NCBI GenBank assembly: GCA_028356795.1
Contig: JAOMVH010000001.1
Coordinates: forward strand, 24,827-88,826
From: Aliiglaciecola sp.
GTDB taxonomy: Bacteria; Pseudomonadota; Gammaproteobacteria; Enterobacterales; Alteromonadaceae
Reading direction: 5' to 3'
Length of the DNA: 64,000 nt
Shown piece after piece: positions 28,338 to 38,657 of the stretch. The translations under genes were made by a program, and so were the position numbers. Each line of letters opens with the position of its first letter. The first letter of the stretch is position 1. The notes under the pieces are model-generated. The model was not told where the DNA came from and ran no database searches. It saw only the letters and a list, made by a program, of their open reading frames with translations.

Positions 28338-29285
28338 ATGTTGATGAATTTTCAAGCTCAAAACGCAATTTGCTACTCAGGATACCGACTTGGCCAAAAC
28401 CCACAAGACAGTGTTTTTCCCAGTTACGATGAGGTGAAGCAAGATTTATATATTTTGGCTCAGCATTGGTCACTGCTTAGGCTCTATGACTGTAGTCATC
28501 ATGCACAATTGGTATTAAATGTTATTCGCAATGAAAAGCTTGCTCTGAAAGTTATGTTGGGTGCTGATTTAGCGGCAGAGGTTAGCAATCCTGATTGTCC
28601 TTGGGGTGCGCACTATAGCGATGGCCAATTACTGGCAAATAAACGTCACAACCAACAACAAATTAGACAGCTAATTGATTACTGCAAAGCATTTCCTGAG
28701 TTGGTTTACGCGGTTTCTATAGGCAACGAAGCGAGTGTTGATTGGACCGATCATTTGGTACCAGTGTCGTCGCTAATAACCTATGCAAAGCAGCTAAAGC
28801 AGGCCATCACTCACCCCATCACATTTTGTGAAAACTATGTGCCTTGGGTTCACAAATTACAGCCATTGGTTGATTTGGTCGATTTTATTTCTATCCATAC
28901 TTATCCGGCTTGGGAATACAAAAACGTGCAAGATGCGATTGCGTATACCCACGATAATTATCTCACTGTGCGCAATGCATACCCAGATAAACCCATTGTG
29001 GTCACAGAAGCTGGCTGGACAACTCGTTCAAATGGACGAGGGATAGAGGTTCATCATGCCAATGAAATGAATCAAGTATCCTACTATCAAGACTTAATGG
29101 CTTGGTCCAAGGAGCACAACATTCTGACCTTCACATTTGAAGCGTTTGATGAGCCGTGGAAAGGCTCTGGTGATGATAATGAGCCGGAAAAACATTGGGG
29201 GCTGTTTTATGTGGACAGGACGCCCAAACCAGTTATGCAAAGTTTATTTGAACCCGCCCAACCATTATGTGTGGCCAGCGCTTAG
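28338..29285 (+). CDS. GH17 family protein, no signal peptide
   Basis: 315 aa; SIGNEASVDW and IVVTEAGWTTRSNG GH17 motifs; start directly follows the stop of the previous GH17. Confidence 0.85.
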   Translation: MLMNFQAQNAICYSGYRLGQNPQDSVFPSYDEVKQDLYILAQHWSLLRLYDCSHHAQLVLNVIRNEKLALKVMLGADLAAEVSNPDCPWGAHYSDGQLLANKRHNQQQIRQLIDYCKAFPELVYAVSIGNEASVDWTDHLVPVSSLITYAKQLKQAITHPITFCENYVPWVHKLQPLVDLVDFISIHTYPAWEYKNVQDAIAYTHDNYLTVRNAYPDKPIVVTEAGWTTRSNGRGIEVHHANEMNQVSYYQDLMAWSKEHNILTFTFEAFDEPWKGSGDDNEPEKHWGLFYVDRTPKPVMQSLFEPAQPLCVASA

Positions 29286-29550
29286 CTGGCCTCTTTGGCT
29301 TTTAGGCGCCAGTTGCTTATCACAGCCTAGCACGTTCATTTCAGCCGTTGTTATACTAACCCGCCTTAATATGTGATCAGCCCGGAAGCTCATGATAAAA
29401 GTCTTATCAGAGCTTCCTTACGGGCGAGTTTAAAATGACGTATCTCTTTGTTGTATTGTATCGCTTTAACCCGTTAGACCTTCAACAATACGCCTTGATG
29501 TACGCCATTTTAATTCTCGCTGAGTGATCATATATAAAGGCAATTTGGTA

Positions 29551-31122
29551 TTATCTCACTAATGTAGCTTCCAACTCTTCCAACGACTTACCTTTTGTTT
29601 CGGGTAGCAAGGACATGATGATCCCCAACCCAATCAAGGCAAATCCCCCGTAGATGGCGAATGTTAAGGTAACGCCTAAGGTGGCAAGTTCCCAAGGAAA
29701 CACCAACTGTACTAAGAAACTGGTGGCAGAATTTATTAAGCCAACAAAAGAGATGGCAATTCCGCGGATGCGGTTGGGAAATAATTCAGAAAACAACACC
29801 CACATAACCGGACCTAACGAGATAGCAAAACAAGCAACAAAGCCAAGCAGGCTGTAAAGCACAACTTGTTGATTGATATTGATAGCCGCTGCGATAAGTG
29901 CTGACTCATGTTCTTGGGCCTCCTGCTTACCGAGTAATTCCACCATCTGAGCTTTGTAACTCAAGTCATTGTCAAACAGAGTATCTTGAATGGGGGCGAG
30001 TCTCGCTGTGCTAATGGTATCTGGTAGTTGGTCGATAGCTTGTTGGTCGAGTTGATATGTCGCTTGGTGAAAACTAAAGGACAATAAAAACATACACAGT
30101 GCTATGCCGCCAACTCCGAACACCAACAAGGCTTTTCGCCCAATACGGTCAATTAATGCAATGGCTAGAATAGTAAATATAAGATTGGTGATGCCAACAA
30201 AGACCGCTTGCATAAACGAGGCGTCAGTGCCAAACCCAGTTTGCTCAAAAATCATGGGTGCGTAAAAGAATACCGCGTTAATGCCGGTTATTTGTTGCAA
30301 GATTGCCACACAGACACCAATGACTAACACTAACTTCATCGCTGGCTTAAACAAATCTTTGATGGAAGAGCTGCCACCCGATTGCCCTGAGGTCAGTGTT
30401 TCTTTTATATTGGCTATTTCTGTTTCCATTTCCTGTTCAGCCAGAGTCTTTGACATCACTTGTCTGGCATCTTGGTCCCTGCCTTTTAACAGCAACCAAC
30501 GAGGACTTTCAGGTACGAACATCAGCGCAATAAAATATAGCAGAGCTGGTACCGCCTCAATGCCTAACATCCAGCGCCAATTCCACTCATTAATATTCAG
30601 GTTTTGTACCCATGTCTGCTCTGAAGAGCCCATCGACAAAATCAAATAGTTACTAAAAAACGCCACCGTGATACCTACCACAATGTTCAGTTGATTGAGG
30701 GAAACGAGTCGTCCTCGATATTTGGCTGGTGCAAGCTCTGCGATATACATGGGGGCGATAATAAGCGCTGCACCAACTCCCAATCCGCCGAGCATCCTGG
30801 CGATAACAAGGGTAATAAACGACGGTGCAAGTGCAGACAACACCGCAGAGACTAAAAATAATAAGGCGGCAGCTTTTAGCACGGGTTTACGTCCATACTT
30901 GTCAGCGATAGGGCCGCTCAACATCATCGCCAAGGTAGCGGTTAAGGAAAGAGACGCCACAGCCCAGCCCAATTCAATTTTGCTGAGGTTGAACTCCGGT
31001 TCGATAAACTTCACCACGCCGGAAATGACAGAGGCATCGAATCCCATTAAAAAACCGCCAAGGGCAACGATAAAACTTATATAGGTTATTTGGAACATCG
31101 CGCTAGAAACGAATTTTGACAT
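29551..31122 (-). CDS. Sugar porter family MFS transporter
   Basis: GGFLMGFDASVISGV, DKYGRKPVL, PESPRWLLLKGR, LPETKGKSLEELE are canonical sugar-porter motifs; likely start at the internal ATG 31122. Confidence 0.92.
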   Translation of the reverse strand: MSKFVSSAMFQITYISFIVALGGFLMGFDASVISGVVKFIEPEFNLSKIELGWAVASLSLTATLAMMLSGPIADKYGRKPVLKAAALLFLVSAVLSALAPSFITLVIARMLGGLGVGAALIIAPMYIAELAPAKYRGRLVSLNQLNIVVGITVAFFSNYLILSMGSSEQTWVQNLNINEWNWRWMLGIEAVPALLYFIALMFVPESPRWLLLKGRDQDARQVMSKTLAEQEMETEIANIKETLTSGQSGGSSSIKDLFKPAMKLVLVIGVCVAILQQITGINAVFFYAPMIFEQTGFGTDASFMQAVFVGITNLIFTILAIALIDRIGRKALLVFGVGGIALCMFLLSFSFHQATYQLDQQAIDQLPDTISTARLAPIQDTLFDNDLSYKAQMVELLGKQEAQEHESALIAAAININQQVVLYSLLGFVACFAISLGPVMWVLFSELFPNRIRGIAISFVGLINSATSFLVQLVFPWELATLGVTLTFAIYGGFALIGLGIIMSLLPETKGKSLEELEATLVR

Positions 31123-31278
31123 AATTGACACTCTTTGAGTCATTTACTGACATTGCCCTTAGGCAATAATATAGGTGTTTAACTCACCAAGCTAACCTAT
31201 CATTTGGCAAAATTGTTTTTGTACGCGATGAGAGGGACTTTATTGACGATATTCTGGATTACTCTGCTAGCCGAAAAA

Positions 31279-31293
31279 GTTAACAGCGTGTAA
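31279..31293. promoter_or_regulatory. Candidate operator GTTAACAGC-GTGTAA
   Basis: Third divergent intergenic region of the locus with GTTAACWGC next to GTGTAA. Confidence 0.3.
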
Positions 31294-31321
31294 ACTGATG
31301 CCAAATGTCATTAGGATTTCT

Positions 31322-32494
31322 ATGACCCGCAGATTTATTGATCTAATAATTAGATTCATTGAGAATCATCCCATACGGACGTTTTGGTTTTGGCAAACTG
31401 GTTTTTGGCTGTTCGTCAGCATCACCAGCTTTCTTACCTTAACTCTATGGTATGGGCCCTACGATTGGTCTCACCTCATTCATATTATTGTTCAGGCCGG
31501 AATCGGATTATCTCTATCGTTGCTGATGTATTGGCTATTTATGGAGTCTTGGGAGAAGTCGACCCGTTATAGGGCCTGGATAGTGGCTGTAAGTATTATC
31601 ATAGGTTCATTTGCTTGGACACTGGCAAGACTGCAAGTCTTTGTTTGGGTTACCGGCGAAACAGAAGAATGGTTGCAGTTAGGTGGTTGGCATTTTGCTA
31701 GTATTTTCATATTCTTATGTTGGACAGGCTTGTTTTTTGGTATTCGCTACTATGAGTTGTTACAAACCGAACATGACATATTACTTCGTGCTGAGTCAGA
31801 TGCTCGTGAGGAGCAGCTTAAGCGAATGAAAGCGCAAAACGTTGCCCGAGATGCGCAGTTGAAAATGCTGCGCTACCAATTGAATCCGCATTTTTTGTGC
31901 AACACGTTAAATGCCATTAACTCATTGGTAGAATTCGAAGAAACCGAAAAAGCGCAAAATATGACGGTGCAATTGAGCAAATTCTTGCGTCATTCACTGG
32001 ATAACAATCCTGATACAAAAGTGACGCTTGAGAACGAGATAAAAGCGTTAAACCTCTATTTAGAGATTGAAAAAACTCGCTTTGAAGATCGCTTGGTGGT
32101 TAATTTTGAAATTGACGAGCAAGCTAAACAGGCACTGGTTCCAAGTTTGCTGCTACAACCTATTATCGAGAACTCAATGAAGCACGCTATTTCTCAAAGT
32201 GAAGATGGTGGTACCATTAGTTTGCAAGCTAGCGTCAAGAATAATCGTCTGATTCTTGCGCTAAGCGACTCAGGAAATGGCAATAAAGTTGCCAATACAA
32301 AGTTACAAAGTTCTACGGGACGAGGGGTTGGATTGCGAAATATCGATGAACGACTAAAAGCGCTCTATCAAGATGATTATCGAGTAGATATTGGCTTTTT
32401 GTCTTCAGGGGGACTAAAAACAACCATTGTCTTACCTCATGAAAGTAACAAACTTACCTCTCCATCGGTTTATCAACAAGGAATTTTATCATGA
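31322..32494 (+). CDS. LytS/His_kinase-type sensor histidine kinase
   Basis: Multiple TM segments, then LRYQLNPHFLCNTLNAINSLVE (His_kinase family) and GRGVGLRNIDERL ATPase motif. Confidence 0.92.
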   Translation: MTRRFIDLIIRFIENHPIRTFWFWQTGFWLFVSITSFLTLTLWYGPYDWSHLIHIIVQAGIGLSLSLLMYWLFMESWEKSTRYRAWIVAVSIIIGSFAWTLARLQVFVWVTGETEEWLQLGGWHFASIFIFLCWTGLFFGIRYYELLQTEHDILLRAESDAREEQLKRMKAQNVARDAQLKMLRYQLNPHFLCNTLNAINSLVEFEETEKAQNMTVQLSKFLRHSLDNNPDTKVTLENEIKALNLYLEIEKTRFEDRLVVNFEIDEQAKQALVPSLLLQPIIENSMKHAISQSEDGGTISLQASVKNNRLILALSDSGNGNKVANTKLQSSTGRGVGLRNIDERLKALYQDDYRVDIGFLSSGGLKTTIVLPHESNKLTSPSVYQQGILS

Positions 32495-33309
32495 GTAAGC
32501 TTACTGCCGTTATTGTTGACGATGAGCCCCTTGCGCTAAAATTATTAGCCTCAAAGTTGGCGCAATCCTCACAAGTTGAAATTGTCGGGCAAGGACGAAA
32601 TGGCCGTCAAGCCATTGACTTAATCATGGACTTATCACCAGATCTGGTCTTTTTGGATATTGAAATGCCAGGATTAAATGGGTTTGATGTCGTTAAGCAC
32701 TTGCAAAGTGATATTGTGCCATTAGTGGTGTTTACCACTGCCTATGAGCAGTATGCGTTAGATGCGTTTGAAATTCATGCGGTTGACTATATTTTAAAGC
32801 CGATAGATGAGACTCGCATAAATAGAGCGGTTGAACGTGCCGTAGAGCGCAAAATGGCGGCACAGCTTGATGACAATAAGCCGCGCATCATTGATGCGAT
32901 CCATTCAATAAGACGCAGTCAATCTGAACATGCCAGTGTTCAACCTGACGTCATTTCTCGGACTCAATCAGCTTTGGTTGACGCCAAAGTGGTGATAAAA
33001 GACCGCGATGAGATAACCGTATTAAAACAGAGTGAAATAAAGTGGATTGATGCCGCAGGAGACTATGTTTGCGTTCATGTCGATGGGGAAACACATATCA
33101 AGCGCAGCACTATGAAAGAATTACTCGAAGAACTAGACGACACTATTTTTAAACGTATTCACCGCTCTACAATTGTTAACTTAAACTTCATTGAAAAAGT
33201 GATCCCACATACCAAGGGAGAGTTTTTCCTAAAACTGGGTGAGTTTGAGCGAGTTAAAGTAAGCCGCAATTACAAAGAAGCCATTAAATCTTTTTTAACT
33301 GACCGATAG
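32491..33309 (+). CDS. LytTR family DNA-binding response regulator
   Basis: Receiver domain (VIVDDEPLALKLL, VFLDIEMPGLNGFD) and C-terminal LytTR domain (DYVCVHVDGETHIKRSTMKELLEEL, HRSTIVNLNFIEKV). Confidence 0.95.
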   Translation: MSKLTAVIVDDEPLALKLLASKLAQSSQVEIVGQGRNGRQAIDLIMDLSPDLVFLDIEMPGLNGFDVVKHLQSDIVPLVVFTTAYEQYALDAFEIHAVDYILKPIDETRINRAVERAVERKMAAQLDDNKPRIIDAIHSIRRSQSEHASVQPDVISRTQSALVDAKVVIKDRDEITVLKQSEIKWIDAAGDYVCVHVDGETHIKRSTMKELLEELDDTIFKRIHRSTIVNLNFIEKVIPHTKGEFFLKLGEFERVKVSRNYKEAIKSFLTDR

Positions 33310-33423
33310 ATTCAGTTATAAGCGAGAAACCTTTACAAAACTTTACACGGTTAACCCCGTTCATGAATGATCAAAATCTGTTATTTTGAAGCACTATGGC
33401 AGGTTTATTTAGGCAGTTGATTC

Positions 33424-34470
33424 ATGAACAAACAGATGTCACGACAAGTCAGTATTATATTCTTCTTTTTTATTTTTGTGAGCCTTGGTGTCAATGCACA
33501 AGCTCGAAGAGGTGCTGGCCCCGCTAATGTCGTGACACAAACCCTGCTGTTTCAATCTCAAGAAACTAATGTTGAAGCTGTGGGCACTGCCGAGGCACTC
33601 AAGTCGGTGGACATTTTTCCTGCTGCCGCTGACAAAGTAACCGGTATTTATTTTGAACCCGGCAGCTGGGTAAAAAAGGGACAAATCTTGATGCAGCTCG
33701 ATGCTCGCCGTCAAAAAGCGGCATTAGAGCGTGCTAAAATTGTCCTTAAAGATACCCGGTTAGCGTTGACCAGATTGGAGCAAAGTAGTGACCGAGGAGC
33801 GGTGGCGCAAAGTGCCATTGATGATGCAAAAACGGCTGAAGCTTTGGCACAAGTGGCGGTAACTGACGCCCAAACCGATTTAGACGACAGAGTGCTCGTT
33901 GCGCCCTTTAGTGGTTATGTTGGCCTAACGGATGTGGAAGTCGGGGACAGGATCACCACGCAAACTATGATCACTACCTTGGACGACAGAAGCCTGCTAT
34001 TTATTAATTTTAGTGCCCCTGAGTCGTCTATTTCAGTGGTTAATCAAAATACCCGTGTATCGGTCCAGCCATGGACAAATCGAGAGCTTACTTTGCAAGC
34101 CAGTGTCGCCCAGGTTGATTCTCGTTTGAATATTCAAGACAGAACTATTCGAGTGCGGGCGCAATTGCAAAATGATGAGGATGTCTACCGACCGGGAATG
34201 AGCTTCCGAGTTAACTTGGTGATGGCTGGTGACGAGTATGCAGTCATCCCTGAATCGGGTTTGTCTTGGGGGGCCAACGGTGCCTATGTGTGGAAAGTCG
34301 AAAATGACCAAGCTGTCAAAGTATCGGTGCAAATTAAACAACGTTTGCGCGGGCGTATACTGGTTGATGGTGACCTTTCTGTTGGCGATACCTTGATTGT
34401 CGAGGGCATTCAGCGCTTGCGCCAAGGTCAGAAAGTTTCAGCGGTTGGGCAATCTGGTGATGCATCATGA
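33424..34470 (+). CDS. RND efflux periplasmic adaptor subunit
   Basis: 348 aa; signal peptide, PGSWVKKGQILMQLD lipoyl-like motif, LVAPFSGYVGL. Confidence 0.92.
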   Translation: MNKQMSRQVSIIFFFFIFVSLGVNAQARRGAGPANVVTQTLLFQSQETNVEAVGTAEALKSVDIFPAAADKVTGIYFEPGSWVKKGQILMQLDARRQKAALERAKIVLKDTRLALTRLEQSSDRGAVAQSAIDDAKTAEALAQVAVTDAQTDLDDRVLVAPFSGYVGLTDVEVGDRITTQTMITTLDDRSLLFINFSAPESSISVVNQNTRVSVQPWTNRELTLQASVAQVDSRLNIQDRTIRVRAQLQNDEDVYRPGMSFRVNLVMAGDEYAVIPESGLSWGANGAYVWKVENDQAVKVSVQIKQRLRGRILVDGDLSVGDTLIVEGIQRLRQGQKVSAVGQSGDAS

Positions 34471-37361
34471 GTCTTCAATCTTCCTCTCAAAATAAAGTGG
34501 CAAATCAGCATATCAACGATTTACCTTCACTATCGGTAAGACGTCCTGTGCTGATTGTCGTGGTCAACCTTTTGATCATGATTGCTGGGCTAGCGGCGTT
34601 GAGTGGCCTTGAAGTGCGAGAGTTACCTGATGTTGATCGGCCAAGATTAACCGTAACGGCTAATTTTCCTGGTGGCTCTCCTGAAACCGTCGACACTGAA
34701 GTTACAAGCCGTTTAGAGGGCGCAATAGCGCGAGTGAGCGGTGTTAAAGCTATTCGTGCACAAAGTGAAGAGGGTTTTTCTCGAACGGTTGTTGAGTTTC
34801 GTCCTGGTGTTAACTTGGAAGACGCTGCTAACGAAACAAGAGAAGCCATCAGTCGGGTGCAACGAGAGCTTCCCGATGACGTCGAGCGATTGTCTATCAT
34901 TAAAGCCGACAATGATGCCCAAGCGGTGGTTAATCTTGCCGTATCAAGCAGTGCAATGAGCATGGAAGCCATGACAGATGTGGTTGAAACTGATTTGGCA
35001 CCGCTATTTTTAAGCATTCCCGGGGTGGCGGATGTGCGTCTCAACGGGGATCGAGAGCGGGTGTTGCGGGTAACGCTTGAGCCTCTTCGGTTAACCAGCT
35101 TCGGATTATCGGTCACCGAGGTCGCTAACGCCTTACGTCTTGCGCCCTTTGATGTGCCGGCGGGCAGTTTACGATCCACCGACCAAACGTTAATCGTGCG
35201 TGCTGATGCGACATCGGTAACGGCTGCTCAGGTGAAAGACATCGTCATTCAGGGCGACACTCGAATTGGTGATGTCGCCGATGTTTACTTTGGTCCCGCG
35301 GACTCACAAAGTTTGGTTCGGTTAGATGGAACGCCAGTTATCGGCCTTGGCATATTGCGTCAAGCCAGCTCAAACACCATTGAAATCTCTGATGAAGTTT
35401 TGGCCATGGTGGAGGAGCTCAGGCTTAGGTTCCCGGAATTAGACATCACAGTGACCTCTGATGATGCGGAGTTTATCCGCGGGTCCGTTGCAGAGGTGAT
35501 CACGTCTTTGGCATTTACCATTGCCTTGGTAGTCGCCACTCTTTGGCTATTTATTGGGTCGGGTCGTGCCACCATAGTGCCTGCTTTGGCCACGACTGCT
35601 GTGCTAGTCGCGGTGTTTATTCCCATCGCGTTTTTACCTTCTACCGCCGGACGTTTGTTTCGTGAATTTGGTGGTGTGTTAGCCACCGCGGTGATTATCT
35701 CGTCGTTTGTGGCCTTGTCATTGGTACCGGCACTTACAGCCAAGTTACCACTCAAAAAAAATGCCAAACACTTCTTATCTGGGTTTGGTCAACGTTGTTT
35801 AAATGGTTATATCCGCTCGTTGCAGTGGTGTTTGCGCCACTCTTGGGTCGTGTTGTTGTTCAGTGTGGTGTCAGCGATTGCGGCTTATCAAGTTTATACA
35901 AGCTTAGATAATGAACTGTTACCCAGTGAAGATCGCGGCAATATTCGTATTTTTGCTCGCGGCCCAGACGGTGTTGGAATCAACTTCATGGATCGCCAAG
36001 CAGATAAAATGGAAGCTGCATTGGCACCGTTTGTTGAGGCGGGCGAAATCAAGTCTGTGTATACCGTGGTTGGCCAATGGGATCCTAATATTGTCTTTAT
36101 TCGAGTGCCACTTGAGCCATGGTCACAACGGGAGCAGTCACAACAAGATATTATTAATAAGTTACGACCCAAAGTGGCAGCGATACCGGGCGCCCCAGGA
36201 AGAGCATTTGGCGGCAACAGTTTAAACCTGAGGGGCCAAGGTGGTGGCTTAGAGCTTGCCCTAACGGGAGAGGATTACGACGAGATTTATCAAGCAGCAT
36301 TGGCTTTTAAAGAAGCCATAGAATCCCGTTTGCCAGATTTTGGTAACGCCAGAATATCGTATCAACCTACACAGCCCCAACTTCGAGTGAATATAGATAG
36401 GCGCAGAGCTGAAGAGTTAGGCGTCAATTTTTCGGATATTTCTAGCACCTTGAGAGCTGCGATTAATGGCGATGATATTGCGGATTTAAATGTCGGGGAT
36501 CAATCCATTCCGATCATTTTGCAAGCCTCGAACGCCAATCTCAGCAACCCCTCTGATTTAACCAATTTGTACGTTTCATCACGAAATGGCGGTTTAGTGC
36601 CACTGTCTAGTTTAGCGTTTATTACCGAAGAGGGCGTTGCTGCAGAGCTTGAACGTCATGCTCAACGGCGTGCCATTGAAATTGATATTGAGCTTGCTGA
36701 TGATGCCTCGTTACAAAGCGCAGTGGAGAGTTTACGCTCATTGGGCCAAGAGGTTTTGCCTAACGGCATCGGCTTGGTATTTTTAGGCGAAGCTAGGACT
36801 TTCCAAGAAACCTCCAATCAAGTGATGCTGACATATATACTCGCATTTGTGATTGTATTATTGGTTTTGGCAGCACAATTTGAAAGTGTCAACAGTGCCG
36901 TTGTGGTAATGCTGACTGTGCCATTTGGTATTGCCGCTGCTATTTTTGCACTGTATTTAACCGGTACCTCGATTAATATTTATTCTCAAATTGGACTGGT
37001 AATGTTAATTGGTTTGCTCGCAAAAAATAGTATCTTGTTGGTTGAGTTTGCTGATCAACTTCGAGATCGGGGCTTTGAGGTTAAAGACGCGATCATTGAA
37101 GCTGGAAAAGTGCGGTTGCGACCCATTATGATGACATTAGTGTCTACCATACTGGGCGGTTTACCTTTGATATTGTCCACTGGGGCAGGAGCCGAATCAC
37201 GCAATGCCATTGGTTGGGTGGTATTTGGTGGTTTAGGGATAGCAGTTGTCTTTACGCTTTATTTGACCCCGGTTCTGTATTCATTACTGGCACGTTTGAC
37301 TAAGCCAAGAGCCGACGAAGCTAAACGTTTGGAGCAAGAGTTACTCGACGCAAGCACCTAG
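34467..37361 (+). CDS. RND efflux permease (AcrB/HAE1 type)
   Basis: 964 aa; LEVRELPDVDRPRLTVTANFPGGSPETVDTEVT; 12-TM-type architecture; overlaps the adaptor by 4 nt. Confidence 0.95.
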   Translation: MSLQSSSQNKVANQHINDLPSLSVRRPVLIVVVNLLIMIAGLAALSGLEVRELPDVDRPRLTVTANFPGGSPETVDTEVTSRLEGAIARVSGVKAIRAQSEEGFSRTVVEFRPGVNLEDAANETREAISRVQRELPDDVERLSIIKADNDAQAVVNLAVSSSAMSMEAMTDVVETDLAPLFLSIPGVADVRLNGDRERVLRVTLEPLRLTSFGLSVTEVANALRLAPFDVPAGSLRSTDQTLIVRADATSVTAAQVKDIVIQGDTRIGDVADVYFGPADSQSLVRLDGTPVIGLGILRQASSNTIEISDEVLAMVEELRLRFPELDITVTSDDAEFIRGSVAEVITSLAFTIALVVATLWLFIGSGRATIVPALATTAVLVAVFIPIAFLPSTAGRLFREFGGVLATAVIISSFVALSLVPALTAKLPLKKNAKHFLSGFGQRCLNGYIRSLQWCLRHSWVVLLFSVVSAIAAYQVYTSLDNELLPSEDRGNIRIFARGPDGVGINFMDRQADKMEAALAPFVEAGEIKSVYTVVGQWDPNIVFIRVPLEPWSQREQSQQDIINKLRPKVAAIPGAPGRAFGGNSLNLRGQGGGLELALTGEDYDEIYQAALAFKEAIESRLPDFGNARISYQPTQPQLRVNIDRRRAEELGVNFSDISSTLRAAINGDDIADLNVGDQSIPIILQASNANLSNPSDLTNLYVSSRNGGLVPLSSLAFITEEGVAAELERHAQRRAIEIDIELADDASLQSAVESLRSLGQEVLPNGIGLVFLGEARTFQETSNQVMLTYILAFVIVLLVLAAQFESVNSAVVVMLTVPFGIAAAIFALYLTGTSINIYSQIGLVMLIGLLAKNSILLVEFADQLRDRGFEVKDAIIEAGKVRLRPIMMTLVSTILGGLPLILSTGAGAESRNAIGWVVFGGLGIAVVFTLYLTPVLYSLLARLTKPRADEAKRLEQELLDAST

Positions 37362-37414
37362 TTAGGTTTAACCTTGTTGAGCCAGAACGACTCGCTTTCT
37401 AGCTCAAATTTTTA

Positions 37415-38527
37415 TTAGTGGGCTAAATCCGGCATGCTCTCGAGCATGCCTTCCGCTTTCACTACTGGATAGCCGAGGTTCATCCAACCAAAAATCCCTT
37501 CATACAACACGGCGGTTTGGGTATAACCTAAGTCTCGTAGTTGATTGACAATGTACTCGGTTGCCGCGCGAGGACAAGAACAGTAACCAACAATTTGCAC
37601 ATCTTTAGGCAAGTCTTTGAGCTTTTCGGATAAATCTGTGTAATAAGGGAAGGGCACGGCCCCTTCAATATGTGCGCGCTGCCAAACCGAAGGTACACGG
37701 GTATCCAGTATGACCATTTTTTTATTAGCCTGCAGGGCTTGGTGTAAATCCACAGACGACACATAAATACCATCGGTTAACTCAAAATTAGGGTCGTCAC
37801 TATCTGGATTAATAATATATTTATCTGGTGTAGGTATCGCTTTTAAGGATGTTGTTTTTATTTGTGCATCTGTGGCTTTGCTGCGAATAAACGCGGTGAC
37901 ATTATCAATATCTTGTTGAGACAGTTTGTCGGCAAATGCCACCATCGGGGTTCCGTCTCGACCTTTTTCTATGGTGTAGCGAATGAATTCGTCTTTATTA
38001 TGGGCAAGCGCAGATGGGTTGGCTAAAGCCGGGGCATTGACTCCTTCACCCTCGACACCGTGACAGGTTGCACAATGTGCTTGATAAACAGATTCGCCGC
38101 GCTGCACATCACCCTCCACTGGATCTTCAGATAGCTTTACCCGTTGTGCTCCTGATTGCCAAAACAACCAATAGGTTAAATCCCAAATTTCATCGAGTGT
38201 CATAGGCCCGCCAACTTCGTCTAGGTATCCCGCCATGGCGGTACCTTGTCTGCCATAGGATGTTGGTCTTAGAATCGCATGAGGTACACCAGACTCAAAC
38301 AAAGTTGCTGAGCGTAAAGAGGGCGCATGATCGTTTTTATATCCTTCGCGATCATCGCCATGGCATAACGAACAATATTTTTGATAATTGGATGCGGCAA
38401 CTTTGGCTTGTTGTTGGGTGAGTTTTCTTGGAGGATTTTGTTTTTCGTAGACTTTTTGTGCAAACGTGCTAGACATAATAACAAACGTAAGTAGGAGACC
38501 GGTTAACCTTACAAGGTTACGATACAT
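37415..38527 (-). CDS. Diheme cytochrome c fused to a C-terminal rhodanese domain
   Basis: CSLCHGDD and CATCHGVEG heme motifs; rhodanese region VILDTRVPSVWQRAHIEGAVPFP...GYCSCPRAATEYIVNQLRDLGY. Likely start ATG at 38527. Confidence 0.88.
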   Translation of the reverse strand: MYRNLVRLTGLLLTFVIMSSTFAQKVYEKQNPPRKLTQQQAKVAASNYQKYCSLCHGDDREGYKNDHAPSLRSATLFESGVPHAILRPTSYGRQGTAMAGYLDEVGGPMTLDEIWDLTYWLFWQSGAQRVKLSEDPVEGDVQRGESVYQAHCATCHGVEGEGVNAPALANPSALAHNKDEFIRYTIEKGRDGTPMVAFADKLSQQDIDNVTAFIRSKATDAQIKTTSLKAIPTPDKYIINPDSDDPNFELTDGIYVSSVDLHQALQANKKMVILDTRVPSVWQRAHIEGAVPFPYYTDLSEKLKDLPKDVQIVGYCSCPRAATEYIVNQLRDLGYTQTAVLYEGIFGWMNLGYPVVKAEGMLESMPDLAH

Positions 38528-38657
38528 AATTGGATTCCCTCCAGGAATGGCTGTCCAAACTGCCCCATACGGGGAGACGGTTAAAGTTAATCTCTCTAGA
38601 TAATCGCATATTGAGCGAAAGGTACACAAGTATTCGGCCAATTAACAAAATCTTAGG

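Noticed and set aside
34505-35179. 224-aa minus-strand ORF opposite the RND permease
   Set aside because: Low-complexity Ser/Thr/Arg composition typical of antisense shadows; the RND frame is clear.
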